Part shown: positions 33,775 through 43,103 of the stretch, piece after piece | How the letters are laid out: each line of letters opens with the position of its first letter | Numbering within the stretch: position 1 is the stretch's first letter | Source: Bradyrhizobium nitroreducens | GTDB lineage: Bacteria; Pseudomonadota; Alphaproteobacteria; Rhizobiales; Xanthobacteraceae | NCBI RefSeq assembly: GCF_002776695.1 | Contig: NZ_LFJC01000003.1 | Span: 3,627,375 to 3,691,374, forward strand | Direction of reading: 5' to 3' | DNA length: 64,000 nucleotides | The notes under the pieces: generated by a model | Seen by the model: only the letters and a program-made list of their open reading frames with translations | Database searches by the model: none | Told to the model about the DNA's origin: nothing | Program-made: the position numbers and the translations under genes

Positions 33775-36012
33775 TCAACACGCGTCGCCGCGGTCCGAGG
33801 CCGCGGCACAATAGTCGCGCCAGAATTGGCGGTAACCCGCTTCGAGCTCCCGCGTGTAAGTCTCGACATTGCCGGCCGCCGAGGCTGCGATCCGGGCCGG
33901 CAAGCCCGCGCGCAAGCTCGCCAGATGCTCGGGCTGCGAGGCAAACTTGCGGGCAATCTCGACATAGCCGTCGTCATTCTCAGCGACCCAGTCGCCGAGG
34001 CCGACGGCTGCGACGATGGAGCCGCCGGCACGTGAGGAGGCTCCGTGGCCGAGCTTGGCCACGACCGGAACGCCCGCATAGAGCGATTCCCAGGTACTGA
34101 TGCCGCCGTTTTGGGGGAACGTATCGAGGGAGATATCGACCCCTGCAAAGGCGCGCAGATGCTCGTGGCGCGGGGTCGAGCCCAGGCAGGTGACGGTCTC
34201 TTCCGCGATGCCCTGCGCCACGAAGCGCGCAATCAAACCATCGCGCAGCAGCGGATCGTCGAGCAGGGTATGCTTGACGACGATCCTCGATCCCGGCAAT
34301 TCGCGCATGATGCGCGCCCACACCCGGATTGCCTCGTCCGAAATCTTGTAGATGCGGTTGAACACGCCGAAGGTGACGTAGCCGTTGCGCAGCATCGGCA
34401 GCTCCGATGGCGGGACGTCCCGGATCGGATCGATCGTGATCAGGCACGGCAGATCGTGGACCTTTTCGGCGAACAGATGCCGGGCCGATCCCGGAATGAA
34501 GACCGGATCCGCGAGCAAATGGTCCATGGTCCTGAGGCCCGTGCCGGTCGCGTGTCCGAAACCCGAGCCCTGAATGGGGGCCGGCTTGCGCGCGAAGACA
34601 TGGAGCCTGTTGCCGGTCGTGTGGCCGGAGACGTCGATCAGGATATCAACCTTGTCCGCCTCGATACGATCGGCCAACTGGTCGTCCGTGAGCCGCCCGG
34701 CCTCGACCCAGACATCCGCCAGCGATTCGAATTTGGCGGTCATCGCGTCCCGGACCGGTGAGCACGAATAGCAGACGATCTGGAATTTGTTGTGGTCGTG
34801 ATGGGCAAGCACCGGCAACAGCGTGAAGCCCGCCGAGTGGTACCAGAACTCGGCCGCGACATAGCCGATCACGATCCGCCGGTCGGGATCGAGCTGCCGG
34901 GGTGCGAGCTTTCTTTGCGGCAATTTGGCGCCGATTGCGTCCCACCACTGCTTTCGCGCGGCCTGCTGAACCGCGAAATCGGCGTCAGAGAGATAATCCA
35001 GGAAGAATATCTTTCGCCCGATCAAGCTGGCATCGGGCACGATGGCCAGCGCAGCGTCGAGCAGCTCGATGGCCGATGCGATCTCTCCCTGGTTCGCAAA
35101 ACAAGCGCTCATCAGCGCCATCGCGACCGCGGAGCCCGGATTTACCTCCAGCAAAGTGGTGCAGGCCAGGATCGCCTGCGCCGTATTTCCCATGGCGAGC
35201 GAGACTTGCGCCTTCCCCTCCAATGCCAGCTCGAGCCGAGGCGAAATCGCAAGCGCCGCGTCAAAATTCGCCATCGCCTGTTCCAACCTCGACGTCTCAA
35301 AATTGAGCCGTCCGCGGTTCGCCAGAATCTTCGCGGAACCCGGCCTGAGCGCGAGCGCGGCCTCGAGCGCGCCCGTTGCCTCGTCGAAGTTCTTGAGCTC
35401 GATATTGACCAAACCCTTGCCGACGAGCGCCTCCACGTTTCGCGGCTGGAACAACAGCGCGCGTTCGAAACTCTGCCTGGCGCGATCAAGCTGGCGCAGC
35501 CCAAGCTCGGCCAGGCCACGATTGCAGAGTGCATCGGCATTGTCGGGCTTCAGAGCGGTGGCGCGGTCGTACAGCTCGATGGCCTGTTCAGGCAGGTTCA
35601 TCTGAAGCAAGGTATTGCCGAGGCCGGCCAGGGCCGGCGCGAAGTTTGGCTTCAGCGCGATCGCCTTTTCCAGATGGACGCGGGCGGCGTCGAATTTCTG
35701 AAGGGCCAGATGCACGCCTGCGAGATTGTTGTGGGCCTCGTGCGAACGCGGCTCGATCGCGATGGCGCGCTCGAGCAGCCGCTGGGCCTCATCGAGGCGC
35801 CCGAGCTGTTGCACGCTGAGGCCGAGAAAATGCATGGCGTCGAAATGATCCGGAACGGCTTGCACAATCTGAAGGCAAAGCGCCTCGCTCTCCGCATATC
35901 GACCCTGGCCATAGGCACTCGCCGCGGCGGAGATGATGGCGTCGGCCTGCTTCTTCAGTTTCTTCTGCAATCGCGCATTCTGGAATGCGCGCGCGCCGGC
36001 GCTGCTCTGCAA
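33775..36012 (-). CDS. TPR/GT41 glycosyltransferase (SPINDLY/OGT-like), third copy
   Basis: A 745-residue paralogue of the two preceding genes. It starts at TTG 36012, after the same CGGAGAGA leader. Residues about 25-340 are degenerate TPR repeats with recurring ALALRPG/ALKPN elements. Residues about 370-745 are a GT41-type catalytic region: VDILIDVSGHTTGNRL, then GFGHATGTG, VTFGVFNRIYKISDEAIRVW, FPQNGGISTWESLYAGVPVV. The GFGHATGTG loop replaces the more common WLGYPxTTG. GT41 enzymes put GlcNAc or other sugars on Ser/Thr of proteins, and related FlmG modifies flagellin in Caulobacter. The acceptor here is unknown. No flagellar gene is in the window. Confidence 0.88.
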   Translation of the reverse strand: MQSSAGARAFQNARLQKKLKKQADAIISAAASAYGQGRYAESEALCLQIVQAVPDHFDAMHFLGLSVQQLGRLDEAQRLLERAIAIEPRSHEAHNNLAGVHLALQKFDAARVHLEKAIALKPNFAPALAGLGNTLLQMNLPEQAIELYDRATALKPDNADALCNRGLAELGLRQLDRARQSFERALLFQPRNVEALVGKGLVNIELKNFDEATGALEAALALRPGSAKILANRGRLNFETSRLEQAMANFDAALAISPRLELALEGKAQVSLAMGNTAQAILACTTLLEVNPGSAVAMALMSACFANQGEIASAIELLDAALAIVPDASLIGRKIFFLDYLSDADFAVQQAARKQWWDAIGAKLPQRKLAPRQLDPDRRIVIGYVAAEFWYHSAGFTLLPVLAHHDHNKFQIVCYSCSPVRDAMTAKFESLADVWVEAGRLTDDQLADRIEADKVDILIDVSGHTTGNRLHVFARKPAPIQGSGFGHATGTGLRTMDHLLADPVFIPGSARHLFAEKVHDLPCLITIDPIRDVPPSELPMLRNGYVTFGVFNRIYKISDEAIRVWARIMRELPGSRIVVKHTLLDDPLLRDGLIARFVAQGIAEETVTCLGSTPRHEHLRAFAGVDISLDTFPQNGGISTWESLYAGVPVVAKLGHGASSRAGGSIVAAVGLGDWVAENDDGYVEIARKFASQPEHLASLRAGLPARIAASAAGNVETYTRELEAGYRQFWRDYCAAASDRGDAC

Positions 36013-36057
36013 GATGTCTCTCCGGAAGATGGCCCACCGCGAGTCTAGCTGATTCGC
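36013..36057 (-). promoter_or_regulatory. Conserved leader of GT41 copy 3
   Basis: The element GCGAATCAG (complement of 36049-36057) lies 37 bases before the TTG start. CCGGAGAGA precedes the start by a few bases. The same two blocks at nearly the same spacing precede the other two copies. The sequence between the blocks differs between copies, so the blocks look selected rather than merely copied. Confidence 0.5.
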
Positions 36058-36169
36058 GCAGCCGACCGGCGGGGTGGCAAATCCATCCGGAGTACCCCGG
36101 GGGCCTACCGCCAGATCCGGCTGAGGAACCGCGAGGTGCGTCCGCCCCGCGGACAGCAGTCTCGCCGCT

Positions 36170-38395
36170 TCACGAGGCCGTGCTGCAGTAATCGCGCCAG
36201 AACTGGCGATACCCCGCTTCGAGCTCGCGCGTGTAGATCTCGACATTGCCGGCGGGCGAGGCTGCGATCTGGGCCGGCAAGCCCGCGCGCAATTTCGCCA
36301 GATACTCGGGCTGCGACGCAAATTTGCGGGCGATCTCGACATAGCCGTCGTCATCCTCTGCGACCCAGTCGCCAAGACCGACGGCGCCCACGATGGAGGC
36401 GCCGGCACGCGAAGAGGCTCCAATGCCGAGCTTGGCGACGACGGGAACGCCCTTGTAGAGCGACTCCCAGGTGCTGATGCCCCCGTTTTGCGGGAACGTG
36501 TCGAGGGAAATGTCGATCTGATCAAAGGCCTTCAGATGATCCTCGCGCGAGGTGGTGCCGAGGCACGTGATGCGCTCCTCCGCAATGCCCTGCGCGATGA
36601 GGCGTGCGACCAGGCTGTCGCGCAGCAAGGGATCATCGAGCAAACCATGCTTGAGGACGATCTTCGATCCCGGCACCTCCCGCATGATGCGCGACCACAC
36701 GCGGATCGCGTCGTCCGAGATCTTGTAGATGCGGTTGAACACGCCGAAGGTGACGTAGCCGTTGCGGAGCATCGGCAGCTCGGAAGGCTGCAGATTGGTC
36801 ACCGGCTCCATCGTGATCAGGCACGGCAGATCGTGGATCTTTTCCGGAAACAAATGCCGCGCCGATGGCGGAATGAAGATGGGATCGGCGAGCACGTAAT
36901 CCATGGTCGGCATGCCCGTGCCCGTCGCGTGTCCGAAGCCGGTGGCCTGGATCGGAGCCGGCTTCCGAGCGAAGCATTGCAGCCGGTTGCCGGTCGTATG
37001 GCCGGAAACGTCGATCAGGATGTCGACATTGTCGGCCTGAATACGATCGGCGAGTTCGTCGTCCGACATCTGCCAAGCGTCGACCCAGACGTCCGCCATC
37101 TGCTTGAACATGGCGGTGTACTCGTCCGCCCCCGGCCAAGAGTAATAGCAGATGATCTTGAACTTGGCGTGATCATGATGGCGCAACACGGGCAGCAAGG
37201 TGAGTCCCGCCGAGTGCTGCCGGAATTCCGCGGCGACATATCCGACCACGATGCGCTTGTCCGGATCCAGCGGCCGCTTCGGCAGCGTCCTTTGCGGAAT
37301 CCTAGAGCCGATCGCATCCCACCAGGACTTTCGTACAGCCTGCTGGACCGCGAAATCCGCCTCCGCAAGGTAGTCCAGCAGGAAGATCTTGCCTCTGATC
37401 GCGTCGCCATAGTCCGGTCGGAGCGCCAGCGCACGATCGAGATATTCGATCGCAGATTCCATCTCTCCCTGGTTCGAATAAGCGAAGCCCAGCAGCGCCA
37501 ACCCGATCTCGGAGCGCGGGTTGCGCTCGATCAAGGTCGTCGCGGCCGCCATCGCCTGCGCGGTCTTTCCCATGACGAGGCAGACTTGCGCCTTGCCCCG
37601 CAGCGCCAGTTCGAGCTTGGGCGAAATCGCAAGCGCCGCATCGAAATCCGCAAGGGCCTCGTGCAGGCGCTGCAGCTCGTAGCTGAGCCGCCCGCGCTGC
37701 GCCAGGATGCGCGGCGCGCCCGGCTTGATCGCGAGCGCCTGGGCGAACTTGGCTGCGGCCTCCTCGTGGTGCCGCAGCTCCATGCTGACCATGCCGCTGC
37801 CGACGATGGCCTCGGCGTGACGCGGCTGAAACAGCAAGGCGCGATCGAAACTCTCCTTGGCGCGCGTGATCTGCCCGAGCACGATCTCGACCATGCCCCG
37901 ATTGCAGAGCGCGTCGGCATAATCCGGTTTGATCTTGATGGCACGCTCGTGCATCTCGAGCGCCTGCTCGTACAGCCCCATATGCATCAGCGTGTTGCCG
38001 AGATTGGTCAGCGCAACGGCGAAATTCGGCTTCAGCGCGATCGCCCTCTCCTGGCAGCGCCGTGCCTCTTCGTAGTTGCCGAGGTCGAAGTACACGGTCG
38101 CGAGGTTGTTATGGGCATCGTGCAGGCGCGGATCGAGCGCAATCACGCGCTCGATCAGCTCTTTCGCCTCCTCAAGGCGCCGGCCATCATGGGCGCACAT
38201 GCCAAGCAGGTGCAGGGCGTCGACATGATCCGGAAGGGCTTTCAGGATCTCCCGGCACAGCGCCTCGGTCTCGGTGTATCGGCCCTGGCCATAGGCGTTC
38301 GCCGCAGCGGCCATCACGGCGTCGGCCTGCTTCATCAATTTCTTCTGCAATCGCGCGTTCTGGAATGCACGCGCGCCGCCGCCGCTCTTCTGCAA
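36170..38395 (-). CDS. TPR/GT41 glycosyltransferase (SPINDLY/OGT-like), second copy
   Basis: A 741-residue protein starting at TTG 38395 (MQKSGGGARAFQNARLQKKL). Its N-terminal thirty residues are nearly the same as in copy 3. About nine TPR units occupy residues 25-340, followed by the GT41-type domain with DILIDVSGHTTGNRL, GFGHATGTG, GVFNRIYKISDDAIRVW and TFPQNGGISTWESLY. The protein is soluble, with no signal peptide, so it should modify cytoplasmic protein targets. It lies 157 bp upstream of copy 3 on the same strand. TPR units differ more between copies than the catalytic part, which suggests different protein targets. That is inference. Confidence 0.88.
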   Translation of the reverse strand: MQKSGGGARAFQNARLQKKLMKQADAVMAAAANAYGQGRYTETEALCREILKALPDHVDALHLLGMCAHDGRRLEEAKELIERVIALDPRLHDAHNNLATVYFDLGNYEEARRCQERAIALKPNFAVALTNLGNTLMHMGLYEQALEMHERAIKIKPDYADALCNRGMVEIVLGQITRAKESFDRALLFQPRHAEAIVGSGMVSMELRHHEEAAAKFAQALAIKPGAPRILAQRGRLSYELQRLHEALADFDAALAISPKLELALRGKAQVCLVMGKTAQAMAAATTLIERNPRSEIGLALLGFAYSNQGEMESAIEYLDRALALRPDYGDAIRGKIFLLDYLAEADFAVQQAVRKSWWDAIGSRIPQRTLPKRPLDPDKRIVVGYVAAEFRQHSAGLTLLPVLRHHDHAKFKIICYYSWPGADEYTAMFKQMADVWVDAWQMSDDELADRIQADNVDILIDVSGHTTGNRLQCFARKPAPIQATGFGHATGTGMPTMDYVLADPIFIPPSARHLFPEKIHDLPCLITMEPVTNLQPSELPMLRNGYVTFGVFNRIYKISDDAIRVWSRIMREVPGSKIVLKHGLLDDPLLRDSLVARLIAQGIAEERITCLGTTSREDHLKAFDQIDISLDTFPQNGGISTWESLYKGVPVVAKLGIGASSRAGASIVGAVGLGDWVAEDDDGYVEIARKFASQPEYLAKLRAGLPAQIAASPAGNVEIYTRELEAGYRQFWRDYCSTAS

Positions 38396-38441
38396 GGTGA
38401 TCTCTCCGGAGGATGCCCTCGCAAGAGTCTAACTGATTCGC
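38396..38441 (-). promoter_or_regulatory. Conserved leader of GT41 copy 2
   Basis: GCGAATCAG (complement of 38433-38441) lies 38 bases before TTG 38395, and CCGGAGAGA sits just before the start. The layout is the same as at the other two copies. Confidence 0.5.
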
Positions 38442-38498
38442 GAGCCTCGCCGACCGCCACCGGCCCCGGGGTTTTCCGGGGCTCGGCGCAACATCCGG

Positions 38499-40733
38499 CT
38501 ACGGCTCCATGCCCGAAGCGTCGGCACAATGGTCGTGCCAGAACCGGCGATAGGCCGCCTCGACCTCTCGGGTGTACCGTTCGACATTGCCGGCGGGCGA
38601 GGCCGCGATCCGGGCCGGCAGCTCCGCGCGCAACCTCGCCAGATGCGCGGGCTGCGCCGCGTATCTGCTCGCGATCGCGGCATAGCCGTCGTCATCCTCG
38701 GCGACCCAGTCGTCCAGGCCCACCGCCGCCACGATCGAGCCGCCGGCGCGCGAGGAGGCGCCGAGGCCGAGCTTGGCGACGACCGGAACGCCCGCATAGA
38801 GGGATTCCCAGGTGCTGATGCCGCCATTCTGCGGGAACGGGTCGAGGGAAATATCGACCTTGGCAAACGCCAACAGATGGTCATGGCGCGAGGTCGAGCC
38901 CAGGCAGGTGATATTATCTTCGGCGACGCCATGGGCCACAAACCGCGCGATCAGGCCATCACGCAGAAGGGGATCGTCGAGCAGCCCGTGCTTGATGATG
39001 ATCTTCGAGCCAGCCACCTCGCACATCACCTTCGACCACACCCGGATCGCCTCATCGGAGATCTTGTAGATGCGGTTGAAGACGCCGAAGGTCACGTGAC
39101 CGTTGCGGAGCATGGGGAGCTCCGAGGGCGGAACATCCCGGATGGGATCGATCGTGATCAGGCACGGCAGATCATGGACCTTCTCGGCCAGCAAGGGACG
39201 CGCCGAAGGCGGAATGAAGATGGGATCTGCGAGCACGTAGTCCATGGTCTGAAGGCCCGTGCCCGTGGCATGTCCGAAGCCCGTGACCTGGATCGGGGCC
39301 GGCTTGCGGGCGAATACGCCAAGCCTGTTGCCGGCTGTATGCCCGGATACGTCGATCAGAATATCGATCCTGTCGGCCTGGATGCGATCGGCCAGCTCGT
39401 CGTCCGAAAGCTGTGCGGCCTCCACCCAGACGTCCGCCAGAGGCTTGAACCGCTCCGTGACCTCGTCCTGCAACGGCCAACAGGAATAACAGACGATCTC
39501 GAACCTCGAATGATCGTGGTGACGCAGCACCGGCAACAGCGCGAACGCTGCCGAATGGTTCCTGAATTCCGACGCGACATAGCCGACGACGATCCGCCGG
39601 TCCGGGTCGAGCTGCCGGGGCGGCAATGTCCGTTGCGGCAGTCTGGCGCCGATCGCCTCCCACCAGGATTTTCGCGCCGCCTGCTGGACCGCGAAATCAG
39701 CCTCCGGCCAATAATCCAGGATGAAGATCTTGCGTGCGATGGCATCCGCATAATCCGGCGAGATCTCGAGCGCCGCGTCGAGATGCTCGAGCGCCGTCGC
39801 GACATCTCCCTGGTTGGCATAGCAGGCGCCGAGAAGCACGATGGCGTAGTCGGATCGCGGATGGTCCTCGAGCAGGGTCTTGACGGCCGCGATCGCCTGC
39901 GTCGTGTTGCCCAACAGAAGGTTGACTTGCGCTTTCCCGCGGAGCGCGAGCTCGAGCCGCGGCGATTGCGCCAGCGCCGCGTCGAAGTCCGCCGCCGCCT
40001 GCTCCAGCCGGTAGAGATCGAAGTTGAGCCGTCCGCGCTGCGCCAGAATCCGCGGAGAGCCCGGCTTGATCGCGAGCCCTGCTGCGAGGGCAGCTTCCGC
40101 CTCCTCGTAGTGCCGGAGCTCGATGCATACCATGCCCTTGCCGGCGAGCGCCTCGGCGTGCCGCGGCTGGAATGCGAGGGCGCGGTCGAAACTCTCCTTG
40201 GCTGGCTCGGGCCGGCCGATCATCAGCTCCGCCATGCCGCGGTTGCAGAATGCATCGGCATAGTCCGGCCGCAGCCGGATGGCGCGTTCGTGAACTCCGA
40301 TCGCCTGCTCGCCGAGGCCGATGTTGAGCAGCGTATTGCCGAGATTGGTCAGGGTGATCGGACAATTCGGCTTCAGCGCAATGGCCTTCTCCTGGCTTGC
40401 GCGGGCGTCCTGGAATTTCTGGAGATCGAAATACACGGCGCCGAGATTGCCATGAGCATCGGGCGAACGCGGATCGAGCGCGATCGCGCGTTCGAACAGC
40501 TGCTGCGCCTCCTCCAGCCGCCCGCACTCATAGGCGCGCAGGCCGAGCAGGTGCGTGGCGTGGAAATGATCCGGAACCTCCTTCAGGATCTCGCGGCAGA
40601 GTGTCTCGGCCTCGGCGACTCTGCCCTGCCCGAGCGCCTCGATCGCGAAGGACATGACGGCGTCCGCCTGCTTCCTCAACTTCTTCTGCAATCGCGCATT
40701 CTGGTACGCGCGCGCGCCGACACTGCTCTGCAA
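38499..40733 (-). CDS. TPR/GT41 glycosyltransferase (SPINDLY/OGT-like), first copy
   Basis: A 744-residue paralogue starting at TTG 40733 (MQSSVGARAYQNARLQKKL). TPR repeats occupy about 25-340. The GT41-type region has DILIDVSGHTAGNRLGVF, GFGHATGTG, GVFNRIYKISDEAIRVW and PFPQNGGISTWESLYAGVPVV. Where the other copies have SLDTFPQNGG, this one has SLDPFPQNGG, a small change in a conserved loop. It is the most upstream member of the array and ends 103 bp before copy 2. The start is TTG as in the others, with CGGAGAGA as ribosome-binding site. Targets and sugar donor are unknown. Confidence 0.88.
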   Translation of the reverse strand: MQSSVGARAYQNARLQKKLRKQADAVMSFAIEALGQGRVAEAETLCREILKEVPDHFHATHLLGLRAYECGRLEEAQQLFERAIALDPRSPDAHGNLGAVYFDLQKFQDARASQEKAIALKPNCPITLTNLGNTLLNIGLGEQAIGVHERAIRLRPDYADAFCNRGMAELMIGRPEPAKESFDRALAFQPRHAEALAGKGMVCIELRHYEEAEAALAAGLAIKPGSPRILAQRGRLNFDLYRLEQAAADFDAALAQSPRLELALRGKAQVNLLLGNTTQAIAAVKTLLEDHPRSDYAIVLLGACYANQGDVATALEHLDAALEISPDYADAIARKIFILDYWPEADFAVQQAARKSWWEAIGARLPQRTLPPRQLDPDRRIVVGYVASEFRNHSAAFALLPVLRHHDHSRFEIVCYSCWPLQDEVTERFKPLADVWVEAAQLSDDELADRIQADRIDILIDVSGHTAGNRLGVFARKPAPIQVTGFGHATGTGLQTMDYVLADPIFIPPSARPLLAEKVHDLPCLITIDPIRDVPPSELPMLRNGHVTFGVFNRIYKISDEAIRVWSKVMCEVAGSKIIIKHGLLDDPLLRDGLIARFVAHGVAEDNITCLGSTSRHDHLLAFAKVDISLDPFPQNGGISTWESLYAGVPVVAKLGLGASSRAGGSIVAAVGLDDWVAEDDDGYAAIASRYAAQPAHLARLRAELPARIAASPAGNVERYTREVEAAYRRFWHDHCADASGMEP

Positions 40734-40779
40734 GGTCTCTCTCCGGGGAATCGCCCGAAAAGAGGCAAAGCTGATTCGC
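40734..40779 (-). promoter_or_regulatory. Conserved leader of GT41 copy 1
   Basis: GCGAATCAG (complement of 40771-40779) lies 38 bases before TTG 40733, and CCGGAGAGA lies just upstream of the start. The spacing matches that at copies 2 and 3. Confidence 0.5.
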
Positions 40780-40833
40780 TGGTGCCAGGCTGGCGGCTCG
40801 GTCAGGCCGGCGTAGCCCCCGGATTGCAGCTGC

Positions 40834-41571
40834 TCAGCGCAGGATCTGGCTCAGGAACAGTTTCGTGCGGGCATGCTGGGGTGCCGCAAAGAATTCGTTC
40901 GGGGTGTTGGCCTCGATGATCTGGCCGGCGTCCATGAACACGACGCGGTTGGCGACCTCGCGGGCAAAGCCCATCTCGTGGGTGACGACCAGCATGGTCA
41001 TGCCCTCCTCGGCGAGGTCCACCATGGTGTCCAGCACCTCCTTGACCATCTCGGGATCGAGCGCCGAGGTCGGCTCGTCGAACAGCATGACCTTCGGGTT
41101 CATGGTCAGGGCCCGCGCGATCGCGACGCGCTGCTGCTGGCCGCCGGACATCTGCCCCGGAAACTTGTTGGCCTGGTGCGGGATCTTGACCCGCTCCAGG
41201 AATTTCATCGCCGCCGCCTCGGCATCCTTCTTCGGGATGTTGCGCACCCAGATCGGCGCCAGCGTGCAATTGTCGAGCACGGTGAGATGCGGAAACAGGT
41301 TGAAGCTCTGGAACACCATGCCGACCTCGCGGCGGACCGCGTCGACATGCTTGAGGTTGGGCCCTAGCTCGATGCCGTCGACGACGATCTCGCCCTCCTG
41401 GAATTCCTCGAGTGCGTTGATGCAGCGGATCAGCGTCGATTTGCCGGAGCCGGAGGGCCCGCAGATGACGATGCGCTCGCCCTTGCGGACATCGAGGTCG
41501 ATGTCGCGCAACACGTGAAAGTCGCCGTACCATTTGTTGAGTCCGGAAATCTTGACGATGGGGTCGGACAT
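40834..41571 (-). CDS. aapP: General L-amino acid ABC transporter, ATP-binding protein
   Basis: The ATPase of the Aap importer, which takes up a broad range of L-amino acids in rhizobia. ATG at 41571 gives 245 residues. Walker A is CGPSGSGKST (about 37-46), signature MSGGQQQRVAIARAL, Walker B VMLFDEPTSALD, and switch histidine in VVTHEMGFA. It is the last gene of an aapJQMP operon and starts 11 bp after the aapM stop. An in-frame extension running back into aapM is a coincidental open frame. Confidence 0.96.
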   Translation of the reverse strand: MSDPIVKISGLNKWYGDFHVLRDIDLDVRKGERIVICGPSGSGKSTLIRCINALEEFQEGEIVVDGIELGPNLKHVDAVRREVGMVFQSFNLFPHLTVLDNCTLAPIWVRNIPKKDAEAAAMKFLERVKIPHQANKFPGQMSGGQQQRVAIARALTMNPKVMLFDEPTSALDPEMVKEVLDTMVDLAEEGMTMLVVTHEMGFAREVANRVVFMDAGQIIEANTPNEFFAAPQHARTKLFLSQILR

Positions 41572-41582
41572 GGGGACCTCGA

Positions 41583-43103
41583 TCAGTTGCGACGATGGGC
41601 GTTGAGGCGGTGCTCGACGAACAGCGAGTAGCGCGACATTCCGAAGCAGAAGATGAAGTAGATGATCCCGGCAAAGGCGAAGCCGGTGAACGCGGTCGAG
41701 GGCGTCGACCATTTCGGGTCCGAGAACGATGCCCTGAGCGAGCCCAGCAGATCGAACAGCGCCACGATCGAGACCAGCGACGTGTCCTTGAACAGCGAGA
41801 TGAAGCTGTTGACGAGATTCGGAATGACGTGGCGCAGGGCCTGCGGCAGCACGATCAGCGAGGTCGTCTTCCACCAGGACAGCCCCAGGGCCGCCGCCGC
41901 CTCGCCCTGCCCGCGCTGGATCGCAGCAAGCCCGCCGCGGACGTTCTCGGCCTGGTAGGCGCCCGTGAACAGCGCGATGCCGATCAGCGCGCGGACGAGG
42001 CCGTCGACGGTGAAATTGCCCGGCAGGAACAGCGGCAGCATGTAGGTGGCGAAGAACAGCACGGTGATCAGCGGCACGCCGCGCCAGAACTCGATGAAGG
42101 CGATCGAGAAGATCCGGATCAGGGGAATGGTGGAGCGGCGGCCGAGCGCCAGCGCAATGCCGATCGGCAGCGAGGTGACGATGCCGGTGACGGAGACCAC
42201 CAGCGTCACCAGCAGGCCGCCCCACAAATTCGTCGCCACGACCGGCAGGCCGCCGCTATCGAGCCCCATCAGCTTGATCACGGCGGCGATGGCGACGAAG
42301 GCAACGATGCTGGAGGCAAGAGCGCGCCAACCTGTGCGCAAGCCGCCGCCGAGGCCGAAGGCGATCAGGGAGACGATCACGGCCGTGACGGCGAAATCGG
42401 CCCAGACCGATTGACCCGCTGCCTGGATCTGATCGCGCAGCCAGGTCAGCGGCAGGATCAGCCAATGGATTGCCGTGCCGATCAGCACGACGAAATTCCC
42501 GACCACCCACAACAGCGGTCCGACGGCCGACGTCTTGCTGAGATCGAGCAGGGCCTGCCCGGCACCGATGATGCTGTCGTCGAACAATTCCAGCAGACCG
42601 GCCGTCCAGCTGAGGCCAAAGCCCTTGATGCCGCCGCCGTGCAGCAGGAAGAACGCGACCACAGGAAAGGCGACGAAGAACAGGCTGGCGTTCAGTCCCT
42701 TCGCCGGCAGACGCGGCACGAGCAGCGGCACCAGCAGGACCACCGCGAGGACGAATGTGAGGTTGACCCGCCAGCGCTCGGCCTCGGGATAGAAGCCGTA
42801 GATCAATTGCGGCAGCTTGGCCTGGATGTAGGGCCAGCAGGCGCCGACCGCAAAGCCGACGTTCTCCGTGAGGCATGCTGCGCGGTCCTTGCCGCTCCAG
42901 ACCGCATCGACCATCAGGAACCTGACCGAGGGAACGATGGTGAACCACAGCAGCAAGGCGCCCAGGACGGTGAGCAGGATGTTGGTCGGCGAGTTGAACA
43001 GGCGCGTGCGCATCAGCCCGACGAAGCCCGTGGTCTTCACCGGCGCGGGACGCTCGGCGAGAAGGTCCCGGCGGACGAAGCTGCTCGAGGCGATATCGTT
43101 CAT
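41583..43103 (-). CDS. aapM: General L-amino acid ABC transporter, permease AapM, with an insertion
   Basis: Second permease of the Aap importer. ATG at 43103 overlaps the aapQ stop by four bases (ATGA). The N-terminal part (CWPYIQAKLPQLIYGFYP, VAFPVVAFFLLHGGG) and the C-terminal permease part (LWGGLLVTLVVSVTGI, AENVRGGLAAIQRGQGEAAAALG) match AapM. The protein has 506 residues, however, against about 385 in rhizobial AapM as I recall. The extra ~120 residues lie between LLHGGG (near 175) and VVATNLWGG (near 300). They are hydrophobic, with probably three membrane segments (including FVVLIGTAIHWLILPLTW and FAVTAVIVSLIAFGLGGGL). Reading frame and codon use are unbroken across the insert. Confidence 0.93.
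   Translation of the reverse strand: MNDIASSSFVRRDLLAERPAPVKTTGFVGLMRTRLFNSPTNILLTVLGALLLWFTIVPSVRFLMVDAVWSGKDRAACLTENVGFAVGACWPYIQAKLPQLIYGFYPEAERWRVNLTFVLAVVLLVPLLVPRLPAKGLNASLFFVAFPVVAFFLLHGGGIKGFGLSWTAGLLELFDDSIIGAGQALLDLSKTSAVGPLLWVVGNFVVLIGTAIHWLILPLTWLRDQIQAAGQSVWADFAVTAVIVSLIAFGLGGGLRTGWRALASSIVAFVAIAAVIKLMGLDSGGLPVVATNLWGGLLVTLVVSVTGIVTSLPIGIALALGRRSTIPLIRIFSIAFIEFWRGVPLITVLFFATYMLPLFLPGNFTVDGLVRALIGIALFTGAYQAENVRGGLAAIQRGQGEAAAALGLSWWKTTSLIVLPQALRHVIPNLVNSFISLFKDTSLVSIVALFDLLGSLRASFSDPKWSTPSTAFTGFAFAGIIYFIFCFGMSRYSLFVEHRLNAHRRN

Noticed and set aside
36013..36525. An extension of GT41 copy 3 back into copy 2
   Set aside because: The extra frame overlaps the preceding gene antiphase; the three copies share a TTG start and leader at the shorter position.
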